A stretch of DNA of 59,708 nt from Bradyrhizobium jicamae. Lineage in GTDB: Bacteria; Pseudomonadota; Alphaproteobacteria; Rhizobiales; Xanthobacteraceae. Where the stretch lies: positions 1 through 59,708 of the forward strand of contig NZ_JAFCJX010000044.1 of the NCBI RefSeq assembly GCF_018130695.1, written 5' to 3'. The position numbers and the translations under genes are program-made. A model generated the notes under the pieces. It worked only from the letters and a program-made list of their open reading frames with translations. It was not told the origin of the DNA and made no database searches. Positions 55,385 to 59,708 of the stretch are shown piece after piece. Within the stretch, counting starts at the first letter, position 1; every line of letters begins with the position of its first letter.

Positions 55385-55525
55385 TACAGGAGGTCCACCT
55401 CTCCCTTGGGAGAGGTCGATTTGCGTAGCAAATCGGGTGAGGGGTTCCGGTCTATCGAGAGAGCAAGAACCCTCACCCGGATTGCTTCGCAATCCGACCT
55501 CTCCCCGCTGGGGAGAGGTGAAAGA
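55385..55525. repeat. Convergent intergenic palindromic repeat
   Basis: CACCTCTCCCTTGGGAGAGGTCG at the left, CGACCTCTCCCCGCTGGGGAGAGGTG at the right, with GATTTGCGTAGCAAATC and GGATTGCTTCGCAATCC small hairpins inside. It separates the hybrid kinase from the convergent LuxR-type regulator. Confidence 0.75.
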
Positions 55526-55530
55526 GAAGA

Positions 55531-56166
55531 TCAGGCCTGGCGCTGCGCCGTCATCACGATGCGGACGAGATCGGCGGCGTTGCGGGCGCCGAGCTTCTTC
55601 ATGATGTTGGCGCGGTGATCCTCGATCGTGCGCGGGCTGATGCCGAGATGGCGCCCGGCCTCCTTGTTGGAGGCGCCCGAGGTGAACTGCTCGAGCACCT
55701 CGCGCTCGCGGCGCGTCAGCGGCTCACGGCCGGGGAAGTGCAGCGTTGCAATGCGCGATCCGGAATTCTCGCCCTTGCGGCGGGCATAGGCATCGATCGC
55801 CTCGTTGAGACGGCCGACGATCTCGCTGCCGCGGAACGGCTTCTCGATGAAATCCAGCGCGCCGTTCTTGATCGCCGTGACGGCCATCGCGATGTCGCCC
55901 TGTCCGGAGATCATGAAGATCGGCGCCGGATAATCCTCGCCATGCAGCTCCCTCAGGATATCGAGACCGGATTTTCCGGGAATGTGCACGTCGAGCAGGA
56001 TGCAGGATGGGGTCCGCGATCGCGCGACCGACAACAGCGCGGCACCATCGGCGAAACAGATCACCTGATAGCCGGCCGCCGACAGCACCATGGACAGCGT
56101 ATCGCGCACGGCGGGATCGTCATCGACTACAAAAATCTCCCCGCGGGGAGAACCATTCTCAGCCAT
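55531..56166 (-). CDS. FixJ/NodW-type response regulator
   Basis: 211 residues. A receiver domain (Asp15-Asp17 acidic cluster, phosphorylation site Asp59 in CILLDVHIPGKSG, Lys in FIEKPF) precedes a LuxR helix-turn-helix (about 145-205; LTRREREVLEQFTSGASNKEAGRHLGISPRTIEDHR). The arrangement follows FixJ, NodW and similar regulators. Its target genes are unknown. It lies convergent to the hybrid kinase gene and may be its partner. Confidence 0.92.
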   Translation of the reverse strand: MAENGSPRGEIFVVDDDPAVRDTLSMVLSAAGYQVICFADGAALLSVARSRTPSCILLDVHIPGKSGLDILRELHGEDYPAPIFMISGQGDIAMAVTAIKNGALDFIEKPFRGSEIVGRLNEAIDAYARRKGENSGSRIATLHFPGREPLTRREREVLEQFTSGASNKEAGRHLGISPRTIEDHRANIMKKLGARNAADLVRIVMTAQRQA

Positions 56167-56319
56167 GTCTCATCGTCCATCAGGTGTGAAGCGTGATGCG
56201 CCCGCGCGTAACGAATCCCGGATCGTTGCCGATCAATGGACCCGTATTTGTACGGGACGATGGCTTAACGCACAAGTAGCACCGCGTTCCCTAAAAGCAG
56301 AGGCAGTGGAGAAACATGC

Positions 56320-56628
56320 ATGGCAAATGCAGCAGGCGGTGACCTCTCGGTGCAGTCCGACCCAGCGAGCGACGCGTATCGCTCGATCGTCTCCGACCTC
56401 ACCTCGCTGATCGGACACGTCCAGGCCAGCTTGCGGCTGATCGAGGCTGCCATCGCGCGCGAGACATTGCTCGCCGAACAGGATGCCGCCGCCAATGTCA
56501 TCGTACTGGATGACGTCACCCCACGTTACATGGAAGCCTCGACCGCGCTCAAGGCCTGCGATGCCGGGCTGCTGGTCGCGCTTCGCTCGCTGATCGAGTC
56601 CGAGCCGCCTCCACACCGCCTCAACTGA
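56320..56628 (+). CDS. Hypothetical small protein
   Basis: 102 residues, mainly helical, no recognised domain. A heptad-like stretch (SDLTSLIGHVQASLRLIEAAIARE) suggests a coiled coil or dimer. No cysteines except one near the C-terminus. It lies between signalling genes and has codon use like its neighbours. Function unknown. Confidence 0.65.
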   Translation: MANAAGGDLSVQSDPASDAYRSIVSDLTSLIGHVQASLRLIEAAIARETLLAEQDAAANVIVLDDVTPRYMEASTALKACDAGLLVALRSLIESEPPPHRLN

Positions 56629-56785
56629 CCGGTGGACCGGCAATGCGGCCCGCGGCGGCCGCAACGCCCAAAGCTCTGACGGCGATATGGGCGGATGCCT
56701 GCTGGCGTGCGAATGGGCAACCGCGCAGAGCTGCCGGTTGGTTCCCGACGTCCGAACCCGAACCCCGGCCCCTGTCGCGGGCGGC

Positions 56786-57103
56786 TCAGGCGCTCACCGC
56801 TTCCTTGGCCGCAGCTCCGCGCCTTTTGCCCTGTTTGCCCTTGACGAAGGCGATGTCCATCTCGGTGCCATTGACGCGGACCAGCTCGCAGCGCCGGTAG
56901 GCGAGTCCGGTCGACGACAGCAGCAGGAAGAATTCCTTGAGGTTGAGGCCCTGGATGGAACCCTCGACCGTCAATTCCGCATCCGTGTCCGAAATGGCGT
57001 TGAGCACGCAATCGCGACGCCAGGTGCCGTCGATGGCCATGATGCAGACATCATAGCCCCGGCTGAACGTCACGCGCTCAACGCCCTTATTCTCCTCGGC
57101 CAT
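56786..57103 (-). CDS. PilZ-like domain protein
   Basis: 105 residues. Beta-rich, resembling a PilZ domain (TWRRDCVLNAISDTDAEL, LAYRRCELVRVNGTEMDIAF), with a basic C-terminal tail (KGKQGKRRGAAAKEA). The usual RxxxR and D/NxSxxG motifs are not intact: the second reads AISDTD. Binding of c-di-GMP is therefore doubtful. It begins 3 bases after the cheR stop, so it is in the che operon and may tune chemotaxis or flagellar behaviour. Confidence 0.72.
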   Translation of the reverse strand: MAEENKGVERVTFSRGYDVCIMAIDGTWRRDCVLNAISDTDAELTVEGSIQGLNLKEFFLLLSSTGLAYRRCELVRVNGTEMDIAFVKGKQGKRRGAAAKEAVSA

Positions 57104-57106
57104 CGA

Positions 57107-57970
57107 TCACCGCCCCGCCGCGACCCGCGGCATCGTCAGCGCCGGTGCCGCCTGGGCGCGTGCGCTGTTCGGACGATACAGGCCGCGCTTGTCGGGGAAC
57201 GGCTTGAACGTGTCGGTCAAGCCGACCACCGTTTCCGCCGCGCCGAGCACCAGGAAGCCATCGCCCTCCACCGACCTGGCGAGCCGGTTGAAGATGTTGA
57301 TCTTGGTGTCCTGGTCGAAATAGATCAGCACGTTGCGGCAGAAGATCACGTCGAAGGTACCGAGCTGCGAGAAATCGTGCAGCAGATTGAGCTGGCGGTG
57401 CTGCACCATGGCGCGCAGCTCCGGATTGACCTGCCAGGTCTCACCCGACTGCTTGAAGTACTTGACCAGCATCTGGATCGGCAGGCCGCGCTGCACCTCG
57501 AACTGGCTGTAGATGCCGGCTTTGGACTTCTCCAGCACCTCGTTCGACAGGTCGGTCGCAACGATCTCGACGCGCCAGCCGGCGAGCTGCGCGCTCATTT
57601 CCTTCAGGCACATCGACAGCGAATAGGGCTCCTGGCCGGTCGAGCCGGCCGCGCACCAGATCCGCACGCTCTTGCGCGCTGCGCGCGCCTTCAGCACCTC
57701 CGGCATGATGGTGTCGCGGAAATGGTCGAACGGCACCTTGTCGCGGAAGAAGAACGTCTCGTTGGTGGTCATGGCTTCGACCACCTGGGCGATGTGGGAG
57801 GACGAACCGCCCTTCATCCTGGCCACCAGGTCGGGAATGCCGGCGAGACCCGCCTTGCGGGCCAGCGGCAGCAGGCGGCTCTCGATCAGATATTGCTTGT
57901 CGGCAGACAGATCGAGACCGGATTGATCTTTCAGGAGCTTACGCAGGTACTCGTAATCAGCGGGGGTCAC
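57107..57970 (-). CDS. cheR: Chemoreceptor glutamate methyltransferase
   Basis: 287 residues. The N-terminal helical CheR_N domain (about 1-75) precedes the SAM-dependent domain (about 85-270) with VRIWCAAGSTGQEPYSLSM and FDVIFCRNVLIYFD. It methylates glutamates of chemoreceptors for adaptation. The gene lies between cheY and the PilZ-like gene. Its opposing CheB methylesterase is not in the window. Confidence 0.95.
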   Translation of the reverse strand: MTPADYEYLRKLLKDQSGLDLSADKQYLIESRLLPLARKAGLAGIPDLVARMKGGSSSHIAQVVEAMTTNETFFFRDKVPFDHFRDTIMPEVLKARAARKSVRIWCAAGSTGQEPYSLSMCLKEMSAQLAGWRVEIVATDLSNEVLEKSKAGIYSQFEVQRGLPIQMLVKYFKQSGETWQVNPELRAMVQHRQLNLLHDFSQLGTFDVIFCRNVLIYFDQDTKINIFNRLARSVEGDGFLVLGAAETVVGLTDTFKPFPDKRGLYRPNSARAQAAPALTMPRVAAGR

Positions 57971-58005
57971 TGGAGCCTCTCAGGCACAAATGGTTGAACT
58001 GGATC

Positions 58006-58395
58006 TCAAGCGACGGTCGGTTCAGGAAGCGGGACCAGCCCGACTTCCTGAAACTTGGCGGCGATGATGTCCTTGTCGAACGGCTTCATGATGTACTCGT
58101 TCGCCCCCGCATGGATCGCGCGCGAGATGTGGTCGATGCCGTTTTCAGTGGTGCAGAACACCACCTTCGGCGCATCGCCGCCGGGCATGCGGCGCAGATG
58201 GCCGAGGAATTCGTAGCCGTCCATCACAGGCATGTTCCAGTCGAGCAGCACGGCCTCGGGCATCGCCTGCTTGCAGGCCTCGAGCGCCTTCGCGCCGTCC
58301 TCGGCCTCGACGATCTGGAAATCCATCCCTTCGAGGATGCGGCGGGCGATCTTCCGCACCACGCTGGAATCATCGACAACAAGACACGTTCGCAT
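58006..58395 (-). CDS. cheY: Chemotaxis response regulator
   Basis: 129 residues, single receiver domain. Asp8/Asp9 acidic pair, phosphorylation site Asp52 (LLDWNMPVMDG), Thr in FCTTENG and Lys in YIMKPFDK. It signals to the flagellar motor or acts as a phosphate sink. The start at 58395 has AAGGAGGCC upstream. The longer frame to 58488 overlaps cheW. Confidence 0.93.
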   Translation of the reverse strand: MRTCLVVDDSSVVRKIARRILEGMDFQIVEAEDGAKALEACKQAMPEAVLLDWNMPVMDGYEFLGHLRRMPGGDAPKVVFCTTENGIDHISRAIHAGANEYIMKPFDKDIIAAKFQEVGLVPLPEPTVA

Positions 58396-58438
58396 CGTTT
58401 GGCCTCCTTGTTGAACCAGTTGGCGAGCGCCCGAGGCG

Positions 58439-58912
58439 CTACGCCGCGTTTGCCACCTTGGGCGCGAGTTCGAGCACGCGATCGACATCGAGGACGACCA
58501 TGAGCTGGCCGTCGAGACGGTGGACGCCGCCGGCGAGCTTGGCCATGCGGGGATCGAGGTTGACGGGGTTCTCTTCCTTGCTCGCCTCGGACAGCCGCAA
58601 GACCTCGCCGATCTGGTCGATCAGCAGGCCATAGGACTCGCCGCGCAGGTCGACGCCAACCGCCATCGGCGGCTTGCCGTCATCGGCCTTGGGCAAGCCG
58701 AGCCGGGCACGCATGTCGACCACGGTGACGATGCGGCCGCGCAGGTTGAGCACACCCGCGATCTCGGAGGAGGACAGCGGCACCCGCGTCAGCCGCTCCG
58801 GCATGAACACGTCCTGGACGCGGGAGATCGGCAGGCCGAACAGCTGCCCGCCAATCACAGCGGTGACGTATTCGGCCATCGCCCCTTCGCTCGTCTCGAT
58901 CTTGGTCGTCAT
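58439..58912 (-). CDS. cheW: Chemotaxis coupling protein
   Basis: 157 residues, the CheW double-barrel fold (FGLPISRVQDVFMP; GVLNLRGRIVTVVDMRARLG; YGLLIDQIGEVLRL). It couples chemoreceptors to CheA. Start at 58912 (MTTKIETSEG). It is separated from cheA by a family A repeat. Confidence 0.95.
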   Translation of the reverse strand: MTTKIETSEGAMAEYVTAVIGGQLFGLPISRVQDVFMPERLTRVPLSSSEIAGVLNLRGRIVTVVDMRARLGLPKADDGKPPMAVGVDLRGESYGLLIDQIGEVLRLSEASKEENPVNLDPRMAKLAGGVHRLDGQLMVVLDVDRVLELAPKVANAA

Positions 58913-58941
58913 CGGTCTCGTTCCGTTCAGTCTGTTGTTTT

Positions 58942-58990
58942 GAGCATGATCTATTCGGAAAACCGGTTCCCACTTTTCCGGATCATGCTC
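58942..58990. repeat. Dispersed palindromic repeat, family A copy 3 (inverted)
   Basis: GAGCATGATC at the left, GATCATGCTC at the right, with TTCGGAAAACCGG and CCACTTTTCCGG inside. It is the reverse-complement orientation of copies at 14263 and 41602. It lies between cheA and cheW, two genes of the same operon. Confidence 0.8.
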
Positions 58991-58991
58991 G

Positions 58992-59708
58992 TCACGCCGC
59001 TCGCCGCATCTCGGCGGTCTGTTCCTTCAGCGCCGCGATCAGCCCGGGGCGGTCGAACTTGGCGACATAGTCGTGGAAGCCGGCCTGCCGCCCGCGCTCG
59101 ATCGCCGCCGGCGACACCATCGCCGACAGCGCGATGATCGGCAGCTGGCTGTAGTTCTGGTCGGAGCGGATGCTCTCGGCGAACTCGAACCCGTTCATGT
59201 CGGGCATCTCGATGTCGGTCAGCACCACGTCGAAGGTTTGCGCGCGCAGCGCCGCAAGGCCCTCCTGCGCATTCGGCGCGGTCCGCACCTTGTAGCCGGC
59301 GGCCTTCAGGACCGGCGCCAGCATGTTGCGGAAGAAGGCGCTATCGTCGACCAGCAGCACCGACTGCGACAGTGCCGAGGTCTTCATCTCCTTGCGCGAG
59401 AACCAGTCGGCAAACGCCATCGGCAGGAAGTGGCCGACGTCGATCACCTCGGTGGCCTGGCCCTTGATCACGGCCGAGCCCAGGATGCCCTCACTCGAGC
59501 CGGCGACCTCGATATGCAGCCGCTCCTCGACGATGTCGATGATCTCGTCGACCACCAGCCCCATCGAGCGGCCGTCGTCGGCGAACACCAGGATCGGCTG
59601 CGAGCCCTGCGTCTGCACCTGGACCCCGGCCATCTGCACCAGCGGCATCAGCTGCTCGCGGTACTGCACCATGTAGCGGCCGTTCGAGAGCTCGATCTTG
59701 TCGGTGGC
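58992..59708 (-). CDS. cheA: Chemotaxis kinase CheA, hybrid, C-terminal part (runs off the window)
   Basis: 238 residues visible, open to the window edge. It holds the end of a CheW-like regulatory domain (REQLMPLVQMAG; DDGRSMGLVVDEIIDIVEE) and a C-terminal receiver (LLVDDSAFFRNML; phosphorylation site in VVLTDIEMPDMNG). CheA proteins with an attached receiver occur in several alphaproteobacteria. The kinase and His-phosphotransfer domains are outside the window. The next gene is cheW. Confidence 0.88.
   Translation of the reverse strand, partial: ATDKIELSNGRYMVQYREQLMPLVQMAGVQVQTQGSQPILVFADDGRSMGLVVDEIIDIVEERLHIEVAGSSEGILGSAVIKGQATEVIDVGHFLPMAFADWFSRKEMKTSALSQSVLLVDDSAFFRNMLAPVLKAAGYKVRTAPNAQEGLAALRAQTFDVVLTDIEMPDMNGFEFAESIRSDQNYSQLPIIALSAMVSPAAIERGRQAGFHDYVAKFDRPGLIAALKEQTAEMRRAA

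Overview
This window looks like chromosomal DNA of a Bradyrhizobium-like alphaproteobacterium (Rhizobiales). That is an inference from high GC, strong third-position GC bias, many GTG and TTG starts, numerous short palindromic intergenic repeats, and the mix of genes: form II CO-dehydrogenase-like coxSLM, phbAB with phaR, and ubiG. No tRNA, rRNA or CRISPR array was recognised. The only mobile element is the 3' end of an IS110-like transposase at the left edge.

Layout. 1-620: transposase remnant. 618-2669: methyl-accepting chemotaxis protein. 3102-10126: a signalling and alcohol-oxidation block made of a FIST (NosP-like) sensor and a NahK/ErcS'-type hybrid kinase (4-base overlap), two LuxR-type response regulators, a fused periplasmic-binding/cytochrome c protein and a PQQ alcohol dehydrogenase with the Asp-x-Asp signature of lanthanide-dependent enzymes. 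10535-15605: divergent coxS-coxL-coxM (form II) and an alpha-methylacyl-CoA racemase-like gene. 15741-24405: aromatic catabolism through homogentisate (hpd, an Lrp regulator, fahA, hmgA, an odd MBL-fold protein, DUF2783, an FAD hydroxylase and a divergent MarR regulator). 24539-35189: housekeeping genes (ubiG, PH-domain protein, lysC, ptsP, prfA, prmC, DUF4167, a methyltransferase, gloB, a DUF985 cupin). 35254-39275: a DMT exporter and polyhydroxybutyrate genes phbB, phbA, phaR. 39411-45268: a GGDEF/EAL protein, small hypotheticals, rpmF, mtgA, ispA, DUF1345. 45474-51438: an operon with an SsuABC/TauABC-type transporter, an IlvD/Edd-family dehydratase and an RraA-type aldolase, divergent from a GntR regulator with a perfect palindrome between them. 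51621-56166: a lone receiver, a large hybrid kinase and a FixJ-type regulator. 56786-59708: chemotaxis operon cheA (partial)-cheW-cheY-cheR-pilZ.

How the genes work together. The most distinctive block is 3102-10126. A NosP-NahK-like pair, which in pseudomonads senses nitric oxide and relates to ethanol-oxidation control, sits beside two regulators and a complete periplasmic quinoprotein module in which the usually separate XoxJ-like binding protein and XoxG-like cytochrome are one polypeptide. The homogentisate block has its own operator-like palindrome but no maleylacetoacetate isomerase. The transporter/dehydratase/aldolase operon appears to be a substrate-inducible catabolic unit whose substrate is not evident. 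Most convergent gene ends are separated by hairpin repeats that probably act as bidirectional terminators.
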